A DNA stretch of 42,239 nt from Candidatus Woesebacteria bacterium. GTDB taxonomy: Bacteria > Patescibacteriota > Microgenomatia > UBA8517. A program made the translations under genes and the position numbers. The notes under the pieces are model-generated. The model worked only from the letters and a program-made list of their open reading frames with translations. It ran no database searches and was not told where the DNA came from. The DNA lies in NCBI GenBank assembly GCA_020060845.1, contig JAGUZK010000027.1, positions 1 through 42,239 of the forward strand, read 5' to 3'. Each line of letters opens with the position of its first letter. Within the stretch, counting starts at the first letter, position 1. This document shows, one piece after another, positions 15,356 through 25,935 of the stretch.

Positions 15356-17683
15356 ATGACCAGAAAAAGTACTTACCTCAAGAAACCTTCAAAAAAGGCG
15401 GCAAATAACCTTTTGGTATCAATTTTCAAGTTGACATACAAGAAAACCAATAAAAAGGTACGCCGTCAGAAAAACAGGAGCCAAAGTCCTGTTGAGAAAA
15501 AAATCCGTATAATCAAGAAAATACTATATTTTGGAACCTTACTTTTAATTTCAACATGGCTATTCTGGGATATGCCCTTGCCTACAAAACTTAGCGAAGA
15601 AGGGGTACCAATATCCACAAAAATATTTGACCGAAACGGAAATTTGCTATACGAGATTTATGCAGACAAGAGAAGTACACCAATTGAAATCAGTCGTCTG
15701 CCCGTCTATGTCAAACAAGCAACCATCTCCATTGAGGACAAAGACTTCTACAAACACTATGGTGTCTCAATAACAGGCATATCACGGGCTATATATAAAA
15801 CCATCTTCAAAGGAAAACTTGAAGGAGGTTCCACGCTAACTCAACAGCTTGTCAAAAATACACTCCTGACTCCAGAAAGGACAATCAAAAGGAAAATTCG
15901 GGAATTTGTGCTTACCTTAATCGTCGAATCCATATACAATAAAGATCAGATACTCCAACTATATCTAAATCAGATTCCTTATGGATCAACAGCCTATGGA
16001 ATCGGGGCTGCAAGCGAACTATACTTTGGCAAAAGCGCTTATGACCTAAGTCTTGCAGAAGCAGCACTTTTAGCGGGTCTTCCGGCCGCTCCATCTACAT
16101 ATTCCCCATTTGGCGCACACCCTGAATATGCAAAAGAAAGGCAAAGGCTAGTTCTTCAGAGGATGGTAGAAGACAAATACATTTCCCAAGAAGATGCAAA
16201 AAAGGCGGAAGAGGAGCCTCTCACCTACTCCAAGCAAAAAGGGTTGCTGGCACCACATTTCTCTCTCTGGGTACGTCAGATCTTATCCGAAGAATACGGG
16301 GAGGAAACCGTTGAGCGGGGAGGACTTAGAGTAACTACCACTTTAGATCTTGAGCTTCAGAATTTTGCCCAAGATGCTGTGGCCACTGAGGTGGCAAAGC
16401 TCAAAAAATACTCAGTCGGTAATGGTGCAGCTTTAGTTGTGAGACCAAAAAGTGGCGAGATCCTTGCAATGGTTGGTTCAAAAGACTACGATGCAACCGA
16501 CGAGGACGGAAAGGTAAATATTATCTTCGCAAACCGCCAGCCAGGATCCTCGATAAAGCCAATCAATTATGCTTTAGCAATCCAGGATAAAAAGATCACT
16601 GCCTCTACTGTTTTGGCTGATATTCCAACCTGCTTTAAGGTTGCTGGACAAAAGGAATATTGCCCAAGAAATTACGATGGACAGTACAGAGGTGCAATCC
16701 AAGCAAGATATGCCCTAGCAAACTCCCTTAATGTGCCAGCTGTCCGGGTTCTGGCTCTAAATGGCATTGATAATTTTATAAGCTTTGCAAATAAACTGGG
16801 GATCTCATCCTTCAAGGACCCAAATAACTATGGTCTGTCTCTTACTCTTGGAGGAGGCGAAGTCAAACCCTTTGAAATGGCAACTGCATTTACCGTCCTT
16901 GCAAATAGTGGCATTCGCCAGGACCTAAACCCAATAATCAAGATCGAGGACTGGAGAGGAAATGTATTAAAAGAGAATAACTTTCAAGAAATGGAGCTAT
17001 CTGGTGAAAGAGTCGTTGATTCAGATGTAGCCTACATCGTGTCCCACATCTTGTCCGACAACGGTTCAAGATCTATGGTTTTTGGAGAAAGCTCATATCT
17101 CAATGTCAAAGGACACAGTGAAGTATCAGTAAAGACAGGTACCACAAATGACTTCAAGGATAACTGGACAATAGGTTATACTCCACATATTCTTGTTCTC
17201 ACCTGGGTCGGCAACAATGATAATACCCCAATGAGAGGAGCTGTGTCAGGAGTATCCGGAGCTTCCCCCATTTGGAACAAGATAATAAAATATGCATTAG
17301 ATGCTGCCGAAAAGGGGAAATATAGCCCCAAAGACTCAGGGCACGCTTATCCTTCCCAGCCTAAAAGTGTGGTAGGTGCACAAATTTGTACAACCACCGG
17401 AACAATACCTATCGCAGGAGTAAGCGATAATTGCCCGACAAGATATGAATATTTCCTCGCAGGCACCGTTCCATCAGAACCTAACACCTCACGAGTAGAT
17501 ATCAAGTTTGATAAAACAACTGGAGCTTTTGCCTCAGATTCGACACCTCCAGAAAACATAGAGACAAGATCTCAAAACGTCATTTTTGACCCTCTGGGGT
17601 CAATGGTCTGTCTTGACTGTCAAATACCAATTGCATCTCAATCTGCCACAATAAGCTATCCAATTAAGAAGGACCAACCATAA
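15356..17683 (+). CDS. Class A penicillin-binding protein 1A (GT51 + transpeptidase)
   Basis: EDKDFYKHYGVS, GGSTLTQQLVKN, QPGSSIKPINYA (SxxK), VSVKTGTTNDFKDNWTIGY. Confidence 0.95.
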   Translation: MTRKSTYLKKPSKKAANNLLVSIFKLTYKKTNKKVRRQKNRSQSPVEKKIRIIKKILYFGTLLLISTWLFWDMPLPTKLSEEGVPISTKIFDRNGNLLYEIYADKRSTPIEISRLPVYVKQATISIEDKDFYKHYGVSITGISRAIYKTIFKGKLEGGSTLTQQLVKNTLLTPERTIKRKIREFVLTLIVESIYNKDQILQLYLNQIPYGSTAYGIGAASELYFGKSAYDLSLAEAALLAGLPAAPSTYSPFGAHPEYAKERQRLVLQRMVEDKYISQEDAKKAEEEPLTYSKQKGLLAPHFSLWVRQILSEEYGEETVERGGLRVTTTLDLELQNFAQDAVATEVAKLKKYSVGNGAALVVRPKSGEILAMVGSKDYDATDEDGKVNIIFANRQPGSSIKPINYALAIQDKKITASTVLADIPTCFKVAGQKEYCPRNYDGQYRGAIQARYALANSLNVPAVRVLALNGIDNFISFANKLGISSFKDPNNYGLSLTLGGGEVKPFEMATAFTVLANSGIRQDLNPIIKIEDWRGNVLKENNFQEMELSGERVVDSDVAYIVSHILSDNGSRSMVFGESSYLNVKGHSEVSVKTGTTNDFKDNWTIGYTPHILVLTWVGNNDNTPMRGAVSGVSGASPIWNKIIKYALDAAEKGKYSPKDSGHAYPSQPKSVVGAQICTTTGTIPIAGVSDNCPTRYEYFLAGTVPSEPNTSRVDIKFDKTTGAFASDSTPPENIETRSQNVIFDPLGSMVCLDCQIPIASQSATISYPIKKDQP

Positions 17684-17698
17684 GTGTGTTAATATAGG

Positions 17699-18442
17699 TT
17701 GATGGATAAAGATGCTAGAGATATGCCGCAACCTTTAGAAGATTCCACGGCCCCAGCGATTAAAAAACAAAGAATAAGACCTATCATAAAGGCAGAAAAT
17801 TCAACCACAACTCCCCAGAAACTAGAAAGAGGTAAATTAAAAGTACTTTTCTTTGTCGTCGCTGTAATAATTATCCTTGCCGTCTTTTTTGCCTATTTAA
17901 GGCTGAAAATGAGGAAAAACAATCCCCCCAGTATCCAAACGGTAGTTCAAGAACCACCCCTTACAGGGCAGGCCATCCAACAAAGCCAAATATACACCAA
18001 TAAAAAATACTTTTATAGTATCGAGGTTCCAAACGATTATTCAAGAATTACCCTTGGTACTGATGAAAATGTCAAATTCCAAAAGATTTCCGGTGAAGAT
18101 GTATCAACTCTACAAATAGATTTAGTAGATGTTAGGTCAATGCAGGAGGTGCTTGCTTATTACCAAACAAAAACAAAAGATATCTCCCCTAATGAGACGG
18201 TAGCATTAGACCAAAATACTAAGCTAAAGAAGACCCACATTTCAAACTTCGCGGCTTTTGAGATTGAGTCCAAGACTCAAGACCAGGTGATAACCACCAT
18301 TCTTGTAAAAAAAGGCGGTTGGCTATATAAGCTTGTTGCTACAACTAGCCTGCCAGAAGAGGTCAATAATTTAAACAAAATGATATCAAGCCTAAAAATT
18401 TACGATTCTGAGGCAGAGTTTTATATAGATAACCCTAATTAG
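17699..18442 (+). CDS. Hypothetical membrane-anchored protein (ATG at 17702 likely)
   Basis: N-terminal cytoplasmic tail, TM, extracellular domain KKYFYSIEVPNDYSRITLG.... Confidence 0.6.
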   Translation: MMDKDARDMPQPLEDSTAPAIKKQRIRPIIKAENSTTTPQKLERGKLKVLFFVVAVIIILAVFFAYLRLKMRKNNPPSIQTVVQEPPLTGQAIQQSQIYTNKKYFYSIEVPNDYSRITLGTDENVKFQKISGEDVSTLQIDLVDVRSMQEVLAYYQTKTKDISPNETVALDQNTKLKKTHISNFAAFEIESKTQDQVITTILVKKGGWLYKLVATTSLPEEVNNLNKMISSLKIYDSEAEFYIDNPN

Positions 18443-18509
18443 AAATACTGTCAATAATACTTCTTAATAATAGTCTCGCTCTCTGATAAAATATAGGTAT
18501 ATAAAATCA

Positions 18510-21104
18510 GTGACTGCAAGTAAGACAAATGAATACCTGACCCTAAAAAAAATCTTTCAAGGCCTTAAATTTATACTAAGGCTGATCTCGCTTATTGGAA
18601 AGCCATTCTATTTTCTTCTTGTTGCCTTAGTATTTGCATCATTTATTACAGGATACTTTGTGAGAACGGTTGCCAAAAACCTCATAAACTATACAATAAG
18701 TCTCTTTCTAACAATAACACTTGATCTCCCCAAACACCTAATCAGGCGCTTCAAAATTACGATTAGTCTCCTCAAACAAGGAAAACAAAAAATATTCTCT
18801 CGGGCAACCAGAACCATCGGCTTTGTGCGGAAAGTAACTGAAATTCTGCTAGCTTACCTACTAAGAATCCTAATCTTTCCCGCCAGAATTGCCAAAAAAA
18901 TTTACAAAACCCTGCAAGATGCGGCTATCCGACCAAAAAAAGGAGGTCGAGCCAAAAAATTAAAAGTCATAAAGAAAGTAAAAATTCGCCCCTACTTTAT
19001 TCTTCTTTTGTTACTAGCTACCTTACTGCTTATGCCTTCTTTCCTATTTTGGAAACTTATCCTCAAAGACCTCCCTACCGCCGAAAATCTTAATACTCGA
19101 AAACCCCCCTCCTCCACAAAGATCTATGATAGAAATGGAATACTTTTATACACAGTTTACAAGGATTACAACAGAACTCCAATACAACTGTCTGAAATCC
19201 CCCGGCACGTTATCCTAGCAACTTTAGCCATTGAAGATGCAGAGTTTTACAATCATCATGGTTTTTCTTTAAGGGGAATCCTAAGGGCAATATACAAAAA
19301 CATCAAAAAGGGTGAACTAACAGGTGGTTCAACAATAACTCAACAGCTTATAAAAAACACCCTTTTGACCCCCGAAAAAACGCTTACCAGAAAGTTAAAG
19401 GAGATTGTCCTTGCAGTAAGAATCGAAAAGGCATTTTCCAAAGATAAGATCCTAGAAATGTATTTGAATGAAGTTGGATATGGATCTACAGCGTATGGAA
19501 TCCAGGAAGGAGCAAGGCTCTACTTTGGGAAGGATGTCAAAAATCTCACACTTGCTGAGGCGGCTATTCTTGCCGGAATTCCAAAAAGTCCCACTCAATA
19601 TTCTCCCTTTGGGCCAACTCCCCAAAAAGCTATCGAACGCCAACGTGAGGTACTAAGACTAATGGAAGAAAATAAGTTCATTACTAAAAAACAGAAAGAA
19701 GAAGCTGAAAGCCAGCCAATAAAATATGCACCAAACAAAGTTGATATCAAGGCCCCTCACTTTGTAATGTTTGTAAGAGACATCCTTGAGAAAAAATACG
19801 GGCAGGAGATGATTCTGCGCGGTGGGTTAGAAGTGATAACAACCCTGGATTACAATATCCAAAAACTTGCCGAGTCTGTAGTTAAAGAAGAAGTCGAAAA
19901 GCTAAAAAAGCTCAATGTAACAAACGGTGCAGCTGTAGTACTAGATCCTCAAACTGGAGAGATACTCGCAATGGTCGGCTCAAAAGACTACTTTGACCAG
20001 GAAAATGATGGGAACGTAAATGTTACAGTGTCACTGCGGCAACCGGGTTCATCAATAAAAATTGTAAACTACGCCTACGCTCTCTCAAATGGCTACACCC
20101 CAGCAAGCATCCTTGACGACAGCCCGGTAACTTTTATCATACCAAACCAGCAGCCCTATACACCAAAAAATTATGAAGGAGGCTATCGCGGCAAGCTGAC
20201 ACTCAGAAGCGCTTTCGCTGAATCAAGAAACATTCCTGCTGTTAGGGTGCTAAACAGCTACGGCGTGAAAAATATGATAGAAATGGGCAGAAAAATGGGA
20301 ATTACCACCTGGAATGACCCCAAGAAATATGGACTTTCGCTAACATTGGGTGGAGGTGAGGTTAAGCTCTTAGACCTTGCTTATGTCTACGCAACTGTCG
20401 CCAACTACGGAAAAAAACCAGAAATGATAACAATCCTAAAGATTAAAACCCCCGATGGCAAAATTATTGAGAATTTCAGTTGCCCTGAAGAAAATATTCC
20501 TTTTACTCAAATCGCAAGTGCCACTAGCTCATCCTTGTCATTAAACACTACTTCAAGCTGTAGACAGGATCAAGTTATCTCAGCCGCAGTTGCCTTTATA
20601 ATCACAGACATACTAAAAGATAACAACGCCCGGGCACCCGCATTTGGAATCAACTCCCAACTGGTAATCCCCAAACATCCTGAGGTGGCTGTCAAGACCG
20701 GAACCAGCAATGACCTGAGGGATAACTTGACAATTGGGTATAACCAAAAGTATGTGGTTGCAGTCTGGGTTGGCAATAACAATAACACCCCAATGAGCAG
20801 AATTGCTTCAGGAGTAACTGGCGCCTCACCAATATTTAATAAAATAATGAGCGCACTACTACTAGATCAAGAAAGTATCGAATGGTCAGTGCCCTCAGGA
20901 CTTGTAAGGCTACCAATTTGCCCCTATACGGGAACGCTTGCATGTAATGGATGCCCGATAAGAATGGAGTGGTTTCTAGAAAACAACAAGCCTAGCTATA
21001 CTTGCACCAAGGAACAAGTAGAAAAGATAATCTCCCAAAACAAAAAGCCGCAAATATTGGATGAAGCCTGGAGTAGTTTTGACAGCCAAAAACCAATCCC
21101 CTAG
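18510..21104 (+). CDS. Class A penicillin-binding protein 1A paralogue with long hydrophobic N-terminal extension
   Basis: EDAEFYNHHGFS, GGSTITQQLIKN, QPGSSIKIVNYA, VAVKTGTSNDLRDNLTIGY; ~185 aa before the GT51 domain. Confidence 0.94.
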   Translation: MTASKTNEYLTLKKIFQGLKFILRLISLIGKPFYFLLVALVFASFITGYFVRTVAKNLINYTISLFLTITLDLPKHLIRRFKITISLLKQGKQKIFSRATRTIGFVRKVTEILLAYLLRILIFPARIAKKIYKTLQDAAIRPKKGGRAKKLKVIKKVKIRPYFILLLLLATLLLMPSFLFWKLILKDLPTAENLNTRKPPSSTKIYDRNGILLYTVYKDYNRTPIQLSEIPRHVILATLAIEDAEFYNHHGFSLRGILRAIYKNIKKGELTGGSTITQQLIKNTLLTPEKTLTRKLKEIVLAVRIEKAFSKDKILEMYLNEVGYGSTAYGIQEGARLYFGKDVKNLTLAEAAILAGIPKSPTQYSPFGPTPQKAIERQREVLRLMEENKFITKKQKEEAESQPIKYAPNKVDIKAPHFVMFVRDILEKKYGQEMILRGGLEVITTLDYNIQKLAESVVKEEVEKLKKLNVTNGAAVVLDPQTGEILAMVGSKDYFDQENDGNVNVTVSLRQPGSSIKIVNYAYALSNGYTPASILDDSPVTFIIPNQQPYTPKNYEGGYRGKLTLRSAFAESRNIPAVRVLNSYGVKNMIEMGRKMGITTWNDPKKYGLSLTLGGGEVKLLDLAYVYATVANYGKKPEMITILKIKTPDGKIIENFSCPEENIPFTQIASATSSSLSLNTTSSCRQDQVISAAVAFIITDILKDNNARAPAFGINSQLVIPKHPEVAVKTGTSNDLRDNLTIGYNQKYVVAVWVGNNNNTPMSRIASGVTGASPIFNKIMSALLLDQESIEWSVPSGLVRLPICPYTGTLACNGCPIRMEWFLENNKPSYTCTKEQVEKIISQNKKPQILDEAWSSFDSQKPIP

Positions 21105-21127
21105 TTTGCATACAAAAAAGGAAGATA

Positions 21128-22222
21128 CTATTTTTCTACTTCGTAGATTAACTTTGCAATCTTGGGGAAAACTTCATCTGCCTGTTTATCAATGACTCCT
21201 TCACTTAGTACTACCATCACAAACGGATGTTCACCCCTTACTATACCAGCATCATTTACAACATGAACTTCTCGACCGTATTTATGTGGAAAGGGAATAT
21301 TTTCAGGAATTCCCGCAGCCAACCAACTTTCAAAAAGTGTATCGGTAAGATAACCTAGCATCTCCTCTTTAGACTTCTCGGAGATTAGATTTCCCTTCCA
21401 AAGACTTTCAAAAAATCGGGAAATATCAGATGCAGTGGTTATATTTTTAGAAAGTGATGTCGAAGCCATTCCAGCTTTTGTGATGAGTGCATTAATTTTC
21501 TCATCCCCAAGTGTCCTCCTAACTATATTATAGGCCGTGTTGTCCGATTGCTTTCCCATCAAAGAGATGAGATTGCGGTAAGTAATCTCATAACCAGCTG
21601 GCTTCCTTGATAAACTCCCAGATCCACCAACTTTATCATCATTTTTGAGTACATATTTTTGATCCAGGTCAAATCCTTTTTCGGCTTCAACATATAGGCT
21701 AACCATAACAGGTAGCTTAATCAAAGAGGCAGCAGTAATTTTCGTATCTTCATTTACCCCATAAGTAAAGCCATTATCCAGCCGAACAACACTGAGGGCA
21801 TAAATACCAGTAAGACTTGATGTTAAATTAAGAAACTCTTCCTTTGCTTTTTTAGCCGTTTTAAGATCTTCATTTTTCTCATCCATAACAATTTTTCTAT
21901 CGCTTACAAATTTGGGGATCTTAAAGCTTCCGGGCGTAATTGCAGGAAAACCCCCCACCTTCCACCTACGGGACGACAAACCTAAAACCGCCGATATCAA
22001 AGACAAGACCACAAATGGTACCAAAACAATAAATCTTTCCCTCCTCCCCCATGGTTTTAGCAAAAGTTTCCTAGATCGGCGATTCTCTGATCTTAAATCC
22101 TTGAAGTCTTTGTCATCAGGCTTCCTCCGCCTATCCAATACAATGGAAGCGGATTCCTCTTGATCATCTTCATAGTCATCCACATCACCTAGGCGAGATC
22201 TTTTTTTAAATGAAAGACGCAT
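21128..22222 (-). CDS. Class A beta-lactamase-like serine hydrolase, membrane anchored (start at MRLSFKK)
   Basis: SLIK (SxxK), SDN, KYG in place of KTG; N-terminal TM; -10 box TATAAT at 22229-22234. Confidence 0.82.
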   Translation of the reverse strand: MRLSFKKRSRLGDVDDYEDDQEESASIVLDRRRKPDDKDFKDLRSENRRSRKLLLKPWGRRERFIVLVPFVVLSLISAVLGLSSRRWKVGGFPAITPGSFKIPKFVSDRKIVMDEKNEDLKTAKKAKEEFLNLTSSLTGIYALSVVRLDNGFTYGVNEDTKITAASLIKLPVMVSLYVEAEKGFDLDQKYVLKNDDKVGGSGSLSRKPAGYEITYRNLISLMGKQSDNTAYNIVRRTLGDEKINALITKAGMASTSLSKNITTASDISRFFESLWKGNLISEKSKEEMLGYLTDTLFESWLAAGIPENIPFPHKYGREVHVVNDAGIVRGEHPFVMVVLSEGVIDKQADEVFPKIAKLIYEVEK

Positions 22223-22268
22223 GAAGATATTATAACCTCTAGGCAATTTCTACTAAATCAGGGAAAAA

Positions 22269-23255
22269 TTACTGCCTTCTATGATCCCATACTTCAGGAT
22301 TGACCAGATTGCTAGGCTTCTCCCCTCGCAGAGTAAGCAGGATCGCATCCACCGCAAGTCTGCCCATTTCTATCCTGGCTTCCCATGTTGCACTAGCAAT
22401 ATGAGGTGTCAGGATCACATTTTCCATATTAATAAGCTCGGGGTTTACATTTGGCTCATTATCAAAAACATCAAGTGCAGCACCTCCCAACTGTCCGCTT
22501 CTTAAGGCGTCAACAAGATCATGTTCGTCAACCACGGGTCCCCTTGCAGTATTCACAAGAAGTGCACCTTTCTTCATCTTATTAAAAGCTTCTTTATTCA
22601 TCATATGACGGGTTTCGTCTGTCAACGGAACATGCAGTGATATAAAGTCGCTTTCCCCAAGAAGCCTATCCATGTCAGCATATTCGGCACCAGTTTCTTT
22701 CTCGGCTTCAAGATCTCTAGTACGCTTAAAATACAACACCCTTACATTAAATCCTCGTGCCATTCTAGCTACCATCGAACCTATCCTACCCATACCCACA
22801 ACCCCCAATACCTTCCCAGATATGTTATGACCCAAGAAAATTGATGGTTCCCATCCAGAGTATGCCCCCCGCTTGACAGACTCATCAGCTTCCACAATCC
22901 TTCTTGACAAGGCAAGAACCATTGCCCAAGAAAGCTCTGCAACCGCCTCATTTACCTGATCGGAGGGAGTATTGGCAACCACAATACCTCTTTCGGTTAA
23001 CTCCGGGACGTTTATATTGTCAAATCCCACAGCATAATTGCTGACAATCCTAAGCTGTGGTCCTATTGCGTCAACAACCTCGCCATTAATTTTGTCAGTA
23101 AGGAGAGATATCACCCCGTCAGCTCCCTTTGCCATTTGCAAAAACTCCTCTTGCGTGAGTGGACGATCAAATTCAGAGCAAACTACCTCATGTCCAGAAG
23201 AATCAAGGACGGACAAAACACCACCAGGCAGTTTTCTAGATACAAAAATTTTCAT
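22269..23255 (-). CDS. D-2-hydroxyacid dehydrogenase (glycerate/phosphoglycerate dehydrogenase-like); start corrected to MKIFVSRK
   Basis: GKVLGVVGMGRIGSMVARMARG, NTARGPVVDEHDLVDAL, ILTPHIASAT. Confidence 0.9.
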   Translation of the reverse strand: MKIFVSRKLPGGVLSVLDSSGHEVVCSEFDRPLTQEEFLQMAKGADGVISLLTDKINGEVVDAIGPQLRIVSNYAVGFDNINVPELTERGIVVANTPSDQVNEAVAELSWAMVLALSRRIVEADESVKRGAYSGWEPSIFLGHNISGKVLGVVGMGRIGSMVARMARGFNVRVLYFKRTRDLEAEKETGAEYADMDRLLGESDFISLHVPLTDETRHMMNKEAFNKMKKGALLVNTARGPVVDEHDLVDALRSGQLGGAALDVFDNEPNVNPELINMENVILTPHIASATWEARIEMGRLAVDAILLTLRGEKPSNLVNPEVWDHRRQ

Positions 23256-23309
23256 ACTAAAAAAATAGTAGCACACTTGACAAAGAAGAAGAAGAAGAAA
23301 ATATGAGCA

Positions 23310-23762
23310 ATGGAAAGTGGTGATAATAATGAGCAAAATATAGCTCTTCTTTTAGAACAATTAAGAAGATCTCAAGATTCAATTAGCAATGAGGAAGAGC
23401 CAAGGTATATGACGCAAGAAGAATTAATACATGATATTCAAAATATAAGCCTAGAACTCAGAATGCAAATGGTAGAAAAACAATGGAAAAGAACATTTCC
23501 ATACACTGAACTCCAGGTATATTTGCCAACAGGAGAAGGTAAGTCGGTTGGTGAACATAAGCCAAAAGGGATATTGCTTCTAACCCTCGATGTCAGGGAT
23601 GATGGTCTTTGCGAAATTCCCGGTGGATCTATTAAAGAAACCCTCAAAGCCGCCATCAAACAAAGATTAGAACTTATAGAAAAAGGAGAAATACCCCCTA
23701 GCCCAGATGTATCTACTTCTGCATCAGATGCAGATCCCAAGATCAAAGTTTGGGATATATAA
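23310..23762 (+). CDS. Hypothetical protein
   Basis: 150-aa ORF on the opposite strand to its neighbours, preceded by TTGACA (23277-23282). Confidence 0.5.
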   Translation: MESGDNNEQNIALLLEQLRRSQDSISNEEEPRYMTQEELIHDIQNISLELRMQMVEKQWKRTFPYTELQVYLPTGEGKSVGEHKPKGILLLTLDVRDDGLCEIPGGSIKETLKAAIKQRLELIEKGEIPPSPDVSTSASDADPKIKVWDI

Positions 23763-23788
23763 AAACAAGGGAAGAATTAATCTTGTCT

Positions 23789-24787
23789 CTAGAAACTTTT
23801 CACCTTAACCCCACTTGATATTGCTCTGTCTATCCAGATCCCAATGTCATCCAACCTAAGAAGGCCTTTTTGAGAGCCTACATAACCTATGACTGAGGCT
23901 GAATTCACTGTGCCCCAGAGAAGTGCATCTTCAATAGACTTTCCCTTAATTAGCGCTGATAAACACCCAGCACCAAACGCATCTCCTGCACCGGTCCTTT
24001 CATAAGCATCAACAGGTAAAATACCACAGCGGTAGTAACTATCCCTAACTTTATCATAAAGAAAAGATCCTGCTGCTCCATCAGTGATTATTACCATCTT
24101 TGGACCAAGACCCGAAAGGGCCGTAAGTAATTCCTTTTCCTTCCCATGAGAATCACCAAATCCAGTAATCCTTTCAGCTTCTTCTCGGTTTAGATAGATA
24201 ATATACGTCAAATCAAGAATTGGCTTTATGACAGAGATTTCTGACCTTAATTGATAGCTCCCCGGATTGAAAGCTAACTTAATTGATGGATTTTTGCGCA
24301 TAAACTCGCTGAAATGATTGTAAAACGGCAGGAAAGATTCTCCCATAGAAGTTAAATAGACCCAAGGTGCAGCAACCATTGCCAAAGGAAACTCATAAGA
24401 CCTGGGGGCATGGTAACTAAAAATCGTTCTTTCCCCGCCGTAATTGATGACAGTAGAAAAGTTACTACGTGCCTCCGGTTGCTGGACAACAAAGGTCATG
24501 TCAACACCCTCTTGTTCAAGTTTCTCCACAATTTGATTGCCAACACTATCTCCGCCAAGGGTCGATACCAACCCAGCTCTGACCCCCAGTCTTCTGCACC
24601 CAACCACGTTATTTGCCGCATTGCCTCCAACAGAGTATTCCAAACTTTTTACCGGAATTTTCTCTCCATAGGAAAAACAAATAAGACAGTCCTTGCTGTC
24701 AAGCCGACAAACAGCCTCTGATTCACTAGGAACCAAAAAGACATCCATTGCAACATCTCCTATGGTCAAAAGTTCAAGTCCATCCAT
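23789..24787 (-). CDS. PfkB-family carbohydrate kinase
   Basis: YSVGGNAANNVVGCRRLG..., RTGAGDAFGAGCLSAL. Confidence 0.88.
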   Translation of the reverse strand: MDGLELLTIGDVAMDVFLVPSESEAVCRLDSKDCLICFSYGEKIPVKSLEYSVGGNAANNVVGCRRLGVRAGLVSTLGGDSVGNQIVEKLEQEGVDMTFVVQQPEARSNFSTVINYGGERTIFSYHAPRSYEFPLAMVAAPWVYLTSMGESFLPFYNHFSEFMRKNPSIKLAFNPGSYQLRSEISVIKPILDLTYIIYLNREEAERITGFGDSHGKEKELLTALSGLGPKMVIITDGAAGSFLYDKVRDSYYRCGILPVDAYERTGAGDAFGAGCLSALIKGKSIEDALLWGTVNSASVIGYVGSQKGLLRLDDIGIWIDRAISSGVKVKSF

Positions 24788-24824
24788 GGCGGGTCAATCA
24801 AAGACAAGTTCTTACTGCCTTAAT

Positions 24825-25844
24825 TTATGAATTATCTCTTTCCATCTGTAAATCATATCTTCCAGCTAGCGCCAAAGAGTTAAGCCTTGCTCTTTTAAGA
24901 AACTCGTTTCTCGCGAGATCTACATTTGATTCCAATCCTTTCCAGATCTCAAGGGACGGCCCTTCCAATGCCCTCTCATAAGAAAAAGATATCTTCCAAG
25001 GAAAGCCTCCAATTTTTGCCATCTCGTTAAGCCTTGAGGTTGCAGAAACGGGGCTCTGTCCCCCTGATAAGAAAACCACTACAGGCAAGATTTCGGGGAC
25101 CTTTCTTTTTAATACTTCTAGAGTGGTGATTGCAACCTCTTTATCTGACACATCCATTCCGCTATCCTTACCAGGCAAAATCATGTTTGATTTGAGTATC
25201 ATCCCAGATATGTCAACTCTATGTTTTTGCAAGTAAAAAAACACATTCTGAAGCACAGCTGAAGTTACTTGCATACACCTCTCCATTGGATGACTGCCAT
25301 CCATGACCACTTCGGGTTCAACAATGGGTACAATTTCTGATTCCTGACTTAGGGCTGCATACCTAGCTAGCACCTCGGCATTTGATTCAATACAAGCTTG
25401 TGTAGGTATTCCCTCTCCTATTCTTATTACCGCACGAAACTTGGAAAACGAGGCTCCCAAGTCTTTATATTTTTTGAATCTATCACGCAGACCGTCCAAA
25501 CCCTCGGCTATTTTCTCACCGGGAAAGTTTGCAAAATCATGAGTCTTTCTGTCAACTTTAATTCCCACTTTAATCCCCTGTTGGCTAAGTAATTCAACAA
25601 ACGAAATACCTCCTGAAGTCTCAGATGAAATAATCTCATCATTAAGAATCACTCCCCCAATAAATTCTGATATCCCAGGTGTTGTTAGCAATATTTCCCG
25701 AAATCTAACCCTAAGCTCGGGAGTAGGGACAATGCCTACATCAGACATTCTTTTGTCCATTGTATCCTCAGTAGCATCAGTAGCTAAGATGCCACGGCTG
25801 TTTTTGAATATCTCCAGAATCGTATCTTTTAGAAGTGCACTCAT
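24825..25844 (-). CDS. Class I fructose-bisphosphate aldolase
   Basis: GILATDATEDTMDKRM, IVPIVEPEVVMDG, MILKSNMILPGK (Schiff-base Lys), FLSGGQSPVSAT. Confidence 0.93.
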   Translation of the reverse strand: MSALLKDTILEIFKNSRGILATDATEDTMDKRMSDVGIVPTPELRVRFREILLTTPGISEFIGGVILNDEIISSETSGGISFVELLSQQGIKVGIKVDRKTHDFANFPGEKIAEGLDGLRDRFKKYKDLGASFSKFRAVIRIGEGIPTQACIESNAEVLARYAALSQESEIVPIVEPEVVMDGSHPMERCMQVTSAVLQNVFFYLQKHRVDISGMILKSNMILPGKDSGMDVSDKEVAITTLEVLKRKVPEILPVVVFLSGGQSPVSATSRLNEMAKIGGFPWKISFSYERALEGPSLEIWKGLESNVDLARNEFLKRARLNSLALAGRYDLQMERDNS

Positions 25845-25935
25845 CTTTCTAATTTAGCACCCAAATATCACAACAACAACACCAAAATCAATACTTCCAG
25901 TATTACAACCCATCCAAATTAAGTATAATATTTGT

